Source of the DNA: Mycobacterium interjectum
GTDB taxonomy: Bacteria; Actinomycetota; Actinomycetes; Mycobacteriales; Mycobacteriaceae
Direction of reading: 5' to 3'
Length of the DNA stretch: 52,392 nucleotides
NCBI GenBank assembly: GCA_002102225.1
Contig: LQPB01000099.1
Coordinates: 1 to 52,392, forward strand
The notes under the pieces: generated by a model
What the model saw: the letters and a program-made list of their open reading frames with translations, nothing else
Told to the model about the DNA's origin: nothing
Databases searched by the model: none
Shown: positions 41,560-49,400 of the stretch, piece after piece
Numbering within the stretch: the stretch's first letter is position 1
Layout: each line of letters begins with the position of its first letter
Made by a program: the position numbers and the translations under genes

Positions 41560-43200
41560 ATGGCCCCGAACATGCCGCGGCGTCCGGGCCCGGAGGGCTT
41601 CGTGCCGTTCCCGGCCGACCGGGCCGCGTCCTACCGGGCGGCGGGCTATTGGGCGGGCCGGACGCTGGACACGCTCCTGACCGACGCGGCACTCCGCTGG
41701 CCCGACCGGATCGCGGTCGTCGACGCGCTGTCGGACGGCGGGTTGAGCTACGCCGAACTCGACGCGCGGGCCGACCGCGTCGCGGCCGGGCTGGGGCGGC
41801 TGGGCATCGCGCCGGGCGACCGGGTGCTGTTGCAGCTGCCGAACGGTTGCCCGTTCGCGGTGGCGCTGTTCGGATTGCTGCGGGCGGGCGCCATCCCGGT
41901 GATGTGCCTGCCCGGCCACCGGTCCGCCGAACTGGCCCACTTCGCCGCGGTCAGCGACGCGACGGGTCTGATAATCCCCGACACCGCAAGCGGTTTCGAC
42001 TACCGCGCGATGGCGCGCCGCCTGGTCGACGATCACCCCGCGCTGCGGCGCGTCATCGTCGACGGCGATCCCGGGGAATTCACCCGCTGGACGCAACTGT
42101 GCGAGGGCGACGCCGACCGGACCGCCGTGCCACCGGCGGATCCGGAAACCCCTGCGCTGCTACTGGTTTCGGGGGGCACCACCGGTACCCCCAAACTGAT
42201 CCCCCGGACGCACGAGGACTACCTGTTCAACGCGACCGCCAGCGCCGAGGTCTGCGGTCTGCGCGCCGACGACGTCTACCTGGCGGTGCTGCCCGCGGGC
42301 CACAACTTTCCCCTCGCGTGCCCCGGCCTGCTCGGGGCGATGGCGGTGGGAGCGACGACGGTGTTCGGCGCGGACCCCAGCCCGGAGGCCGCGTTCGCCG
42401 CGATCGCCCGCCACGGCGTCACGGTCACCGCCCTGGTGCCGGCCCTGGCCAAGCTGTGGGCGCAGGCCTGCGACTGGGAGCCGGTGACGCCGAAGTCGTT
42501 GCGGCTGCTGCAGGTTGGCGGCGCGCGGCTGGAGCCCGCGGACGCCCGGCTGGTGCGCACCGCGCTGACCCCGGGGCTGCAGCAGGTGTTCGGGATGGCC
42601 GAGGGCCTGCTGAACTACACCCGCCCGGACGATCCGCCGGAGGTCGTCGAGAACACCCAGGGGCGGCCGCTGTGCGCCGACGACGAACTGCGCATCGTCG
42701 ACGCGGCGGGCGAGCCGGTGGCACCCGGCGACGAGGGCGAGCTGTTGGTGCGCGGCCCGTACACGCTCAACGGCTACTTCCGCGCCGAGCGCGACAACGC
42801 CCGCTGCTTCGACCCGGACGGCTTCTACCGCAGCGGCGACCTGGTCCGCCGCCGGGACGACGGCAATCTGGTGGTCACCGGCCGGGTCAAGGACGTCATC
42901 TGCCGCGGTGGTGAAACCGTCGCGGCGGCGGAACTCGAGGAGCACATGCTCAGCCATTCCGCGATCGCTTCGGCGGCCGCGGTCGGGCTTCCCGATCCCT
43001 ATCTGGGTGAGAAGATCTGTGCGGCAGTCGTTTTCGCCGGGAAACCCGTCGACCTCGCCGAGCTGAACGCGCACCTCGACGAGCGCGGCGTGGCCGCCCA
43101 CGCTCGGCCCGACATGCTGGTCGCGATGGCGGCGCTGCCCACCACGCCGATCGGCAAGGTCGACAAGAAGGCGCTCGCCCGCCGGCTCGGCGGCGCATAG
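41560..43200 (+). CDS. mbtA: MbtA, salicyl-AMP ligase
   Basis: A 546-residue adenylating enzyme that makes salicyl-AMP and loads salicylate onto the aryl carrier of MbtB. ANL-family motifs are present: LLVSGGTTGTPKLIPRTH (near 203), FGMAEGLLNYTR (near 345), GFYRSGDLV (near 424) and a C-terminal TPIGKVDKK lysine. AAGGAG lies four bases before the ATG. It is intact, unlike the shortened mbtA reported for M. avium subsp. paratuberculosis. It runs divergently from mbtB and converges on the MFS gene with 7 bases between stops. Confidence 0.96.
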   Translation: MAPNMPRRPGPEGFVPFPADRAASYRAAGYWAGRTLDTLLTDAALRWPDRIAVVDALSDGGLSYAELDARADRVAAGLGRLGIAPGDRVLLQLPNGCPFAVALFGLLRAGAIPVMCLPGHRSAELAHFAAVSDATGLIIPDTASGFDYRAMARRLVDDHPALRRVIVDGDPGEFTRWTQLCEGDADRTAVPPADPETPALLLVSGGTTGTPKLIPRTHEDYLFNATASAEVCGLRADDVYLAVLPAGHNFPLACPGLLGAMAVGATTVFGADPSPEAAFAAIARHGVTVTALVPALAKLWAQACDWEPVTPKSLRLLQVGGARLEPADARLVRTALTPGLQQVFGMAEGLLNYTRPDDPPEVVENTQGRPLCADDELRIVDAAGEPVAPGDEGELLVRGPYTLNGYFRAERDNARCFDPDGFYRSGDLVRRRDDGNLVVTGRVKDVICRGGETVAAAELEEHMLSHSAIASAAAVGLPDPYLGEKICAAVVFAGKPVDLAELNAHLDERGVAAHARPDMLVAMAALPTTPIGKVDKKALARRLGGA

Positions 43201-43207
43201 CAGGAAT

Positions 43208-44815
43208 TCAGTGCTGCACACGCACGGCGAGGTAGTAGTCGTGCTGCCGGGTGTGGTCGACGGTGTAGCTCACCGCGTTCGCCGCGGCCTCGTGGTCGGA
43301 GGCCAGCCAGCGCTCGGTGTGCTGGCGTTCGAACTCGGCCCACGACGCCACGGTGAACCTCTCCAGCATGATTTGGGGACTCTTGGTGCTGCGGTACAGC
43401 CGCCAACTGTGGCCGCCGGTACGCAGGCGCGATCGCCGGACCGCGCTCATCGCCTCGATGAAGCCTTTGAGGTTCTCGGCCGACACTCGATATTGGACGG
43501 TCACCAGCACCGGCCCATCGCTCGGAAGCGGCTCGAACACCAGCATGGGTGACGTCCAACACGGGGAGATGTCGCGGCTCAGCAGCCCGGTGGCCGCCCG
43601 CAGCGGCAGCACCGCGACGCTGAGCGCGGCCACCCCCAGCAGCACCGCCGAGCACGTCAGCGCGAGCTCCAGCCCCGCCCGCGTGGCGATGAGGCCCCAG
43701 CAGTACGAGCCGATCGCCATCGAACCCGTAAAGACCAGCAGGTACACCGACAACCCGCGCGCCCGAACCCATTGCGGCAGGTGCAGCTGCGCCGCGGCGT
43801 TCAACGTCGACAAGGTGATCAGCCAGGCCATCCCGGCCAGCACCAAGAACGGCATCGCCGCCGCGAACGGCAGCCACGCCACCGCGGCCGGCGCGAGACC
43901 GTAGACCGCCGCGCACACCGCCAGGAGCACGTTGGCCGACACCTTCCGGCGCAGCGGTGTGGCGACCGCGACGGCGAGCGTCGCGCCAAGGCCGATGGCC
44001 CCCAATGTCAATCCATACCCGCTGGCGCCCAGGTGCCAGCGGTGGTCGGCGGCCACGGGCAACAGGGCCAACAGCGCCGACGCCGGGAACAGGAAAAGGC
44101 CCGCGCGCACCAGGATTCTGCGAAAAATCGGGCTGTGGACGACGTACTGCAGTCCGGTGCCGATCGCCTGGCCGACGCGTTCCCGCTCGATCGGCGCGAT
44201 TTGCTTGGGTCGTTTCCAGCCCCGCAGGACAACGATGATCCCGGCGAACGAGACTGCGTTGATCGCGAAGACGGCGGCGGGGCCGGCCAGCGCCACCGCG
44301 ACGCCGCCGATCGCGGGTCCCACCGCCTGGCCGACGTTCGCCGAGACGCTGGACAAGGTGGCGGCGGCGGGTATCTGCTCGCGCGGGACGAGCTCAGGCT
44401 GAATCGCCTGCCAGGCCGGTGCGGTCAGCGCCGAGGCGCAGCCGATCGCCACGGTGAACAGCAACAGCGAGGTCGGGGTGAGGTGACCCGCGTAGGTCAG
44501 CGCCGCCAAGGCCAGCGCCACCAGCACCGCGTACGACTGCAGAAAGATCAGCAGCCGCCGCCGGTCGAACAGATCGGCCAGGACTCCGGCGAACAGTCCC
44601 AGCAGCAGCGTCGGCCCCAGGCTGGCCGTCTGGACCAGCGACACGATGGTGGCGCTGCCGTGCTCCTCGACCAAGAACCATTGGGCCGCCACGCTTTGCA
44701 TCCACGTCCCGACGTTGGAGATGAACTGCGCGATGAACAGGCCGCGATACAGGCGATTGCGCAACGGCGTGGGCGCCGGCTGCCCGCCGTCGGCGCGCTC
44801 GGCGACCTGGGTCAC
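43208..44815 (-). CDS. MFS exporter, MFS_3/EntS-like, with ABM-like C-terminus
   Basis: A 535-residue transporter. Residues 20-415 hold about twelve membrane helices; the cytoplasmic loop FAGVLADLFDRRRLL (75-89) is the MFS signature. The last ~110 residues are soluble and resemble an antibiotic-biosynthesis-monooxygenase-type fold (VTVQYRVSAENLKGFIEAM...). This layout is that of Pfam MFS_3 (PF05977), which contains EntS, the enterobactin exporter. GTG start. It converges with mbtA and follows the flavin oxidase on the same strand. A role in exporting mycobactin or a precursor is inferred from context only. Confidence 0.85.
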   Translation of the reverse strand: MTQVAERADGGQPAPTPLRNRLYRGLFIAQFISNVGTWMQSVAAQWFLVEEHGSATIVSLVQTASLGPTLLLGLFAGVLADLFDRRRLLIFLQSYAVLVALALAALTYAGHLTPTSLLLFTVAIGCASALTAPAWQAIQPELVPREQIPAAATLSSVSANVGQAVGPAIGGVAVALAGPAAVFAINAVSFAGIIVVLRGWKRPKQIAPIERERVGQAIGTGLQYVVHSPIFRRILVRAGLFLFPASALLALLPVAADHRWHLGASGYGLTLGAIGLGATLAVAVATPLRRKVSANVLLAVCAAVYGLAPAAVAWLPFAAAMPFLVLAGMAWLITLSTLNAAAQLHLPQWVRARGLSVYLLVFTGSMAIGSYCWGLIATRAGLELALTCSAVLLGVAALSVAVLPLRAATGLLSRDISPCWTSPMLVFEPLPSDGPVLVTVQYRVSAENLKGFIEAMSAVRRSRLRTGGHSWRLYRSTKSPQIMLERFTVASWAEFERQHTERWLASDHEAAANAVSYTVDHTRQHDYYLAVRVQH

Positions 44816-44889
44816 CGCCGAACCGATGGACGACGGCCCGTCGCTTCACGGGCAACGCCTTGCGCCGCGTGCACGGCTGAAAAGTCTAG

Positions 44890-44901
44890 GACACGTGTCC
44901 C
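44890..44901. promoter_or_regulatory. 12-bp perfect palindrome before the MFS gene
   Basis: GGACACGTGTCC is a perfect palindrome 75 bases upstream of the MFS start and 26 bases after the flavin-oxidase stop. It looks like a dimeric repressor operator (TetR/MarR type). No regulator gene is adjacent. It could instead be a short terminator. Confidence 0.45.
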
Positions 44902-44926
44902 GCCCGCGCAGCGCTCGAGCGGGTGG

Positions 44927-46375
44927 CTAGAAAGTAAGCCCGGAGAACATGACCCGACCGGGGTCGTACTTCTGCCGCACGGCGCTCAGCCGGGACAGGT
45001 TCGGGCCGAAGTAGCGCGAGGGAGGCTGGCCCGCCTCGATGTAGTTCACGTAGCCGCCGACCGAATACGGTTGCACCGCTTGATGTGCGGTGTTGAGCCA
45101 GTTGGCGGCCGCAGCCGGGTCACCGGTTTCGACGTACCACTGCACCAGCGACGACTGCTGGCGCCACGGAAAAGCCGTGGCCCCCGGCGCCACGGTCGCG
45201 AGGGCACCGTCGAGGGCGTGCATGATCGCCAGCATGCGCCCCGCGCTGCGGGGGAAGGCGTTGACCGCGGAGGCGATCCCCTGGGCCGCGGCCGGGGTGA
45301 GCGTCGTGAACACGTCGGAGCCGCCGACGTACCCGAGCGGCGCCGGGTTGAGGTTCCCGACGGCCAGATACCGCACCAGATCCAGGTAATTGAACGTGTG
45401 GTTCTCGGTCCCGGTCGGTTGCAGTCCGACGGCCGAGGTGATCGCGTTCGCGACGCTCCCGCCGGAGCCCGCGGGGCAGGTCGCCATGATCCGGCAGTGC
45501 GTTCCCATCGCGTCGACCGTGGCGTCGGCCAGTGCCCAGCTGTTCCGGTCGGCGGCGCGCAGCCAACCCTGCCAACCGAGCAAGACCTGCGCGAACGACT
45601 GCGGCGGGAAATTGAGGTTGACCACGTCGACGTCACCGGTCGGAAACGTCGCGAAGGTCAGCGAGGTGGTCACGCCGAAGTTGCCGCCACCGCCGCCGCG
45701 CAGCGCCCAGAACAGGTCGGGGTTGCTGGCCGCGGACGCCGTGACCGCCTGGCCGCCGGGCAGCACCACCGACGCCGACGTCAATTGGTCGCACAGCATG
45801 CCCGCGTGCCGGGATTGGGCGCCCAGCCCACCGCCCAGGGCGTGGCCCGCGGCGCCGACCGAGGGGCACGTGCCCGTCGGAATGCCCCGGCCGGCCGCGG
45901 CCAGGGCCTGGTGCATCGCATAGAGACTCGTCGCCGGCGTCACCGTGACCTGGCCGCTGGCCGCGTCGTAATTGATTTCTCCCGGCAGCTGACGCAGGTC
46001 GAAAACCATGGCCCCATTGGCCGTGGACGCGCCGATGTAGGAGTGCCCACCGCTGCGCGGCGCGACCTTGAGGTTGTTGGCGGCCGCAAACGCCATCGCC
46101 TTTTGCACGTCCGCTACCGACGTCGGGGTGACGATGGCCGCCGGCGTGAAGCCGTTGTAGTTGGTGTTGAAAACCTGTTTGGCCGAACCGAATTGGGGGC
46201 TGCCTGGCAACAGCACCTTGCCGCCGAGGGCGGTGGACAGGCCGTCCCAGCCGGACGCGGCCGGGGCGGCGGCGGCCCGGACCGCGCCGAGCCGGCCCGA
46301 TCCGACAACGGCGCCGGCGGCCAGCGCGCCGGCGGCGCCCCGCAGAAACGTCTGGCGGGAGATCTCACGCGCCAA
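44927..46375 (-). CDS. exported BBE-type FAD-linked oxidase, bicovalent flavin
   Basis: A 482-residue oxidoreductase of the berberine-bridge-enzyme family. The FAD_binding_4 domain has both covalent anchors: His111 in PRSGGHSY and Cys170 in GTCPSVGAAGHALGGG. A C-terminal BBE segment (NYIEAGQPPSRYFGPNLSRL) closes the active site. The N-terminus, SRQTFLRGAAGALAAGAVVG, is an export signal close to the Tat type but with Arg-Gln in place of Arg-Arg. It begins at TTG 46375 behind GGGAG. Substrate unknown; the family oxidises sugars, alcohols and alkaloid-like ring systems. It lies between the desaturase and the MFS gene on one strand. Confidence 0.88.
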   Translation of the reverse strand: MAREISRQTFLRGAAGALAAGAVVGSGRLGAVRAAAAPAASGWDGLSTALGGKVLLPGSPQFGSAKQVFNTNYNGFTPAAIVTPTSVADVQKAMAFAAANNLKVAPRSGGHSYIGASTANGAMVFDLRQLPGEINYDAASGQVTVTPATSLYAMHQALAAAGRGIPTGTCPSVGAAGHALGGGLGAQSRHAGMLCDQLTSASVVLPGGQAVTASAASNPDLFWALRGGGGGNFGVTTSLTFATFPTGDVDVVNLNFPPQSFAQVLLGWQGWLRAADRNSWALADATVDAMGTHCRIMATCPAGSGGSVANAITSAVGLQPTGTENHTFNYLDLVRYLAVGNLNPAPLGYVGGSDVFTTLTPAAAQGIASAVNAFPRSAGRMLAIMHALDGALATVAPGATAFPWRQQSSLVQWYVETGDPAAAANWLNTAHQAVQPYSVGGYVNYIEAGQPPSRYFGPNLSRLSAVRQKYDPGRVMFSGLTF

Positions 46376-46491
46376 CGTCGGGCTCCCGCGATTGCGTCAT
46401 GCCCGCATTCTCGGCGAGGAGAACCGCCGCGCGGCATGACGTGTCGGGGCGACGACCGAAACGTGCCCGAACCGTTACCCGGCCGAGCGCC

Positions 46492-47508
46492 TTAACGCCC
46501 GCTGAGCGTCAGTGTCCCTTCGGTTTTGAGCACCCTGCTGGCGGTGATCCGCTCGGCCCTGCGCGCCTCGCGCTCGAGATAGCGCTGCTTGGACTCGTCG
46601 AATTTGTCGCTGGCCATTTCGAGTTCCTTGATCAGCACGGCGAGGTCGTCGCGCATCCTTGCGGCCTCCCCGGTGAAGTCCTCGCGTTCGAAGATGCGCC
46701 ACTTCTTGAGTACCGGCATGACGACCTCGTCGAGATGGATGCGCGGGTCGTAGACGCCACCGACCGCGATGATCACGGCCTTGCGCCGAAACTCCGGCAC
46801 GGTGAACCCGGGCATCTTGAAATTGCGCAGGATTCGGTGCACCGACCTCATCGCCTGATTGGGCGCGATGTCCAGGCCGGCCGCGCTGACGTCGCGGTAG
46901 AAGATCATGTGCAGGTTCTCGTCGTGCGACACCCGCGCCATCAACTGTTCGGCGATGGTGTCGTCGGCGGCCTTGCCGGTGTTGCGGTGCGCGACGCGGG
47001 TGGCCAATTCCTGGAACGACACGTACATGACCGAGTCGAACAGGCTCTCAGCGAACATGTCCCCCTGCTGGTTCTGGCCCGGGCTGAACCCTCGCGTCAT
47101 TTGCTCCAGCCGGAGCTTCTCCAGCTCGACCGGGTCGACCGCGCGGGTGACCACCAGGTAGTCGCGCAGCGCCGTGCTGTGCCGGTTCTCCTCGGCCGTC
47201 CACCGATTCACCCACTGGCCCCACGGGCCGTCCATGGTGAAGTTCATCGCGATCTCGCGGTGATACGACGGCAAGTTGTCCTCGGTCAATAGGTTTTGCA
47301 CCATCGCGACTTGTGCGACGTCGGAAAGCCGGCTCTGTCCGGGCTCCCAGTCCTGCCCGTCGAGGGCATAGAAGTTCTTGCCGTCCGACCACGGAACGTA
47401 GTCGTGCGGGTTCCACTCCTTGAACAGCGAGAGGTGGCGGTTGAGCAGCTGCTCGACCACGGGCTCGAGCTCCTGGAGTAGCTGCAGGTTGGTCAAGCTG
47501 TCGGACAC
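46492..47508 (-). CDS. acyl-ACP desaturase, DesA1-like
   Basis: A 338-residue soluble diiron desaturase, very similar to M. tuberculosis DesA1 (Rv0824c). Ligands are visible as Glu76, EENRH (Glu107, His110), Glu167 and DENLH (Glu197, His200). Such enzymes introduce a double bond into ACP-bound fatty or meromycolic chains using O2 and ferredoxin. The frame opens at 47550, but I chose GTG 47508: GGGAGG lies five bases before it and the length then equals DesA1 exactly. As a paralogue beside mbtI it may desaturate the mycobactin acyl chain, or be an iron-linked second DesA1. Confidence 0.9.
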   Translation of the reverse strand: MSDSLTNLQLLQELEPVVEQLLNRHLSLFKEWNPHDYVPWSDGKNFYALDGQDWEPGQSRLSDVAQVAMVQNLLTEDNLPSYHREIAMNFTMDGPWGQWVNRWTAEENRHSTALRDYLVVTRAVDPVELEKLRLEQMTRGFSPGQNQQGDMFAESLFDSVMYVSFQELATRVAHRNTGKAADDTIAEQLMARVSHDENLHMIFYRDVSAAGLDIAPNQAMRSVHRILRNFKMPGFTVPEFRRKAVIIAVGGVYDPRIHLDEVVMPVLKKWRIFEREDFTGEAARMRDDLAVLIKELEMASDKFDESKQRYLEREARRAERITASRVLKTEGTLTLSGR

Positions 47509-47543
47509 GGGGCCCTCCCAGTTATGTGTGTCTATCAGTACCT

Positions 47544-47571
47544 GTGTCATGCAGTTACATCAAGATGACAC
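47544..47571. promoter_or_regulatory. inverted repeat upstream of the desaturase gene
   Basis: GTGTCAT-N14-ATGACAC, a perfect 7-bp inverted repeat, starts 36 bases before the DesA1-like GTG. DesA1/DesA2 genes in mycobacteria are controlled by the TetR-type regulator MadR at palindromic sites; I do not remember the site well enough to claim a match. Confidence 0.45.
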
Positions 47572-47683
47572 GGCGTTGCTCCGCCGGCTAGGGCCAAAAG
47601 TCCCTACGGGCGAAGCGACGGCGCAGGCAAGCGAACGGCGTTCGGTACGCCGAGATCGACGAAGATTCGCGCGGAATCGGGCC

Positions 47684-49036
47684 TTAGTGCCGAGCAATCA
47701 GATACGGCGCGAGCGTGGAGAGCTTTTCGCAGGTCTCCTCGAATTCGCGCTCGGGGTCGGACTCTTCGATGATTCCGGCGCCGGCGCGCAACCACGTCTC
47801 GCCGTCGCATTCGTAGGCCGCTCGCAGCGTCAGCGCCGCGTCCAGGCCGCCGTCCGCCGAAAACATCACGACGGCACCGGAGTACAGCCCGCGCGGGCCT
47901 TCGTCGAGGCGCAGGATGGCCTCGACGGCGGCCGCCTTCGGGATGCCCGAGGCCGTGACCGCCGGGAACAGCGCTTCCAGCGCGTCCATCCGGTCGCTGG
48001 AGGGGTCCAGCCGCGCGCTGACGGTGGAACCCAGGTGCTGCACGCTGCCGCGCTCCCGCACGGTCATGAAGTCGCTGACCACCGCGGTCCCCGGCTCGGC
48101 GATCTCAGTCATCTCCTGCAACGAGCTGCGCACCGAAATAGCGTGCTCGACAATCTCTTTGGAGTTCGACTCCAGATCTTCGCGAGCCTGGCGATCACGC
48201 GCCGCACCGCGGCCGAGCGCGCGCGTGCCGGCCAGTGGCTCGGTCACCACGGCGCCGTCGCGGTGCACGGCCGCCACCAGTTCGGGGCTGTAGCCGAGCG
48301 CGCGAATCCCGCCGAGCCGCAACAAGAACGATCGCACCGGGGTGTTGTGCCGCCGACCCAGCCGGTAGGTGGCCGGGAAGTCAAGCGCGAAAGGGACGTC
48401 GACGCAACGGGACAGGATCACCTTGTGGTAGCAGCCCGTCGTGATCTCGCGGACCGCCGCGGCCACTCGGTCGCGGTAGCCGGACGGGTCGGCGCCCACG
48501 TCGACCGCGCTGGCGTCGGGCAGGCCGCACAGGCCGTCGCCCAGCAACCCGTGCACCGCCTCGATGTGCCCGGCGTCGGCGCCGTAGAGGCGAATCGCCT
48601 CCCGGGTCACCACGATGCGCGTGCGGGGCCAAAAGACGCGCGCCAAGGGGGTGCGCGGCGCCAGCCGCTGCTGCAGCCCGTAGCGGTGCACGCCGAATTC
48701 GAAGGTGACCCAGCCGAAAAGCTGGTCGGTTTCGAGCAGCAGCCGGTCGATGGCCTCGCCCAGGACCGGCCCGGGCCGGCCGGACCATTGTTGCCGCTGG
48801 GTGACGCCGTCGCGGGTCACCCGCAGCTCATCGCTGTCCAGCTCGACCATCGCCCGCACGCCGCTGGCCAGGATCCATTGCCCGTCGTGCTCGTAGAGCA
48901 GGTACTGCTCGCCGAGCCGCTCCGGCAGCGCGCCGGCCAGCTCGGCGGCCAAGTCGGCCGGGTGGACGTCGGGGGGCAACGGGATCGGCGGTGACGTGGA
49001 GCCTGCGGGACTCGTCTCGACGCTGACCTCGGTCAC
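47684..49036 (-). CDS. mbtI: MbtI, salicylate synthase
   Basis: A 450-residue chorismate-utilising enzyme that makes isochorismate and then salicylate plus pyruvate, the first step of mycobactin synthesis. Length and numbering equal M. tuberculosis MbtI: Lys205 (general base), Glu252, Glu297, His334, Glu431 and Glu434 (Mg2+ ligands) are all in place. GTG start with no Shine-Dalgarno; a TACATT -10 lies eight bases before it, so the message is probably leaderless. The IdeR-like box ends seven bases upstream. mbtJ, which separates mbtA and mbtI in M. tuberculosis, is missing. Confidence 0.97.
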   Translation of the reverse strand: MTEVSVETSPAGSTSPPIPLPPDVHPADLAAELAGALPERLGEQYLLYEHDGQWILASGVRAMVELDSDELRVTRDGVTQRQQWSGRPGPVLGEAIDRLLLETDQLFGWVTFEFGVHRYGLQQRLAPRTPLARVFWPRTRIVVTREAIRLYGADAGHIEAVHGLLGDGLCGLPDASAVDVGADPSGYRDRVAAAVREITTGCYHKVILSRCVDVPFALDFPATYRLGRRHNTPVRSFLLRLGGIRALGYSPELVAAVHRDGAVVTEPLAGTRALGRGAARDRQAREDLESNSKEIVEHAISVRSSLQEMTEIAEPGTAVVSDFMTVRERGSVQHLGSTVSARLDPSSDRMDALEALFPAVTASGIPKAAAVEAILRLDEGPRGLYSGAVVMFSADGGLDAALTLRAAYECDGETWLRAGAGIIEESDPEREFEETCEKLSTLAPYLIARH

Positions 49037-49042
49037 GGTTAG

Positions 49043-49061
49043 TAAATGTAGCCTAACCTAT
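49043..49061 (-). promoter_or_regulatory. IdeR iron box over the mbtI promoter
   Basis: On the minus strand ATAGGTTAGGCTACATTTA matches 14 of 19 IdeR consensus positions, with AGGTTAGGCTA perfect. It contains the likely mbtI -10 (TACATT), so bound IdeR would block RNA polymerase directly. Confidence 0.82.
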
Positions 49062-49348
49062 CTAACTCCGCGCAACCCCTCCCCGTGGCCCGCCGGGAAC
49101 GCGGCGGGCACGCCCACGCCGATCCACACAGCGAATCGCCAGAAAAGTCACAGCGGATTCACGCCATTCCCGCCGCATGCCGTCCGACCAGCGGCGCTGT
49201 GACCATAGGGTTTTGGGAAAATCCGCTGTTTCGATACGGCTGTGTAAAACATGGGCTTTTCGCGCTGTGTCCGAGTGGCGGACCCCCATCGGCGGGGTTA
49301 GTTTTGCACCGGTTTCGGGATAGCGTGGTTGCCCCGGTTGTGCACGGT

Positions 49349-49376
49349 GCTTCCCCTGACCGGCTTCCCCTGACCG
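49349..49376. repeat. two tandem copies of a 14-bp unit
   Basis: GCTTCCCCTGACCG occurs twice without a gap (49349-49362 and 49363-49376), 25 bases before the first SbtA-like start. It lies in the probable 5' leader and may be a slippage product or a binding site. Confidence 0.7.
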
Positions 49377-49400
49377 CCGCTTCAAAAAGAGAGGCACCCG

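Larger units (their letters stand above)
49037..49400. other. 364-bp mbtI / SbtA-like intergenic region
   Basis: It holds the IdeR box and leaderless mbtI promoter at its left end. Toward the right, an A/T-richer stretch (about 49205-49262) may carry the promoter of the SbtA-like gene, but no clear -35/-10 pair stands out. A tandem 14-bp repeat is at 49349-49376. No gene is seen. Confidence 0.6.

Noticed and set aside
43772..46495. 907-codon open frame on the plus strand across the MFS and flavin-oxidase genes
   Set aside because: It is antisense to two well-supported genes. The translation is Arg/Gln/His-rich low-complexity text with no domain, as expected from a GC-rich mirror frame.
47420..48994. 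524-codon plus-strand frame opposite mbtI
   Set aside because: mbtI is complete with all catalytic residues; the antisense translation has no domain.
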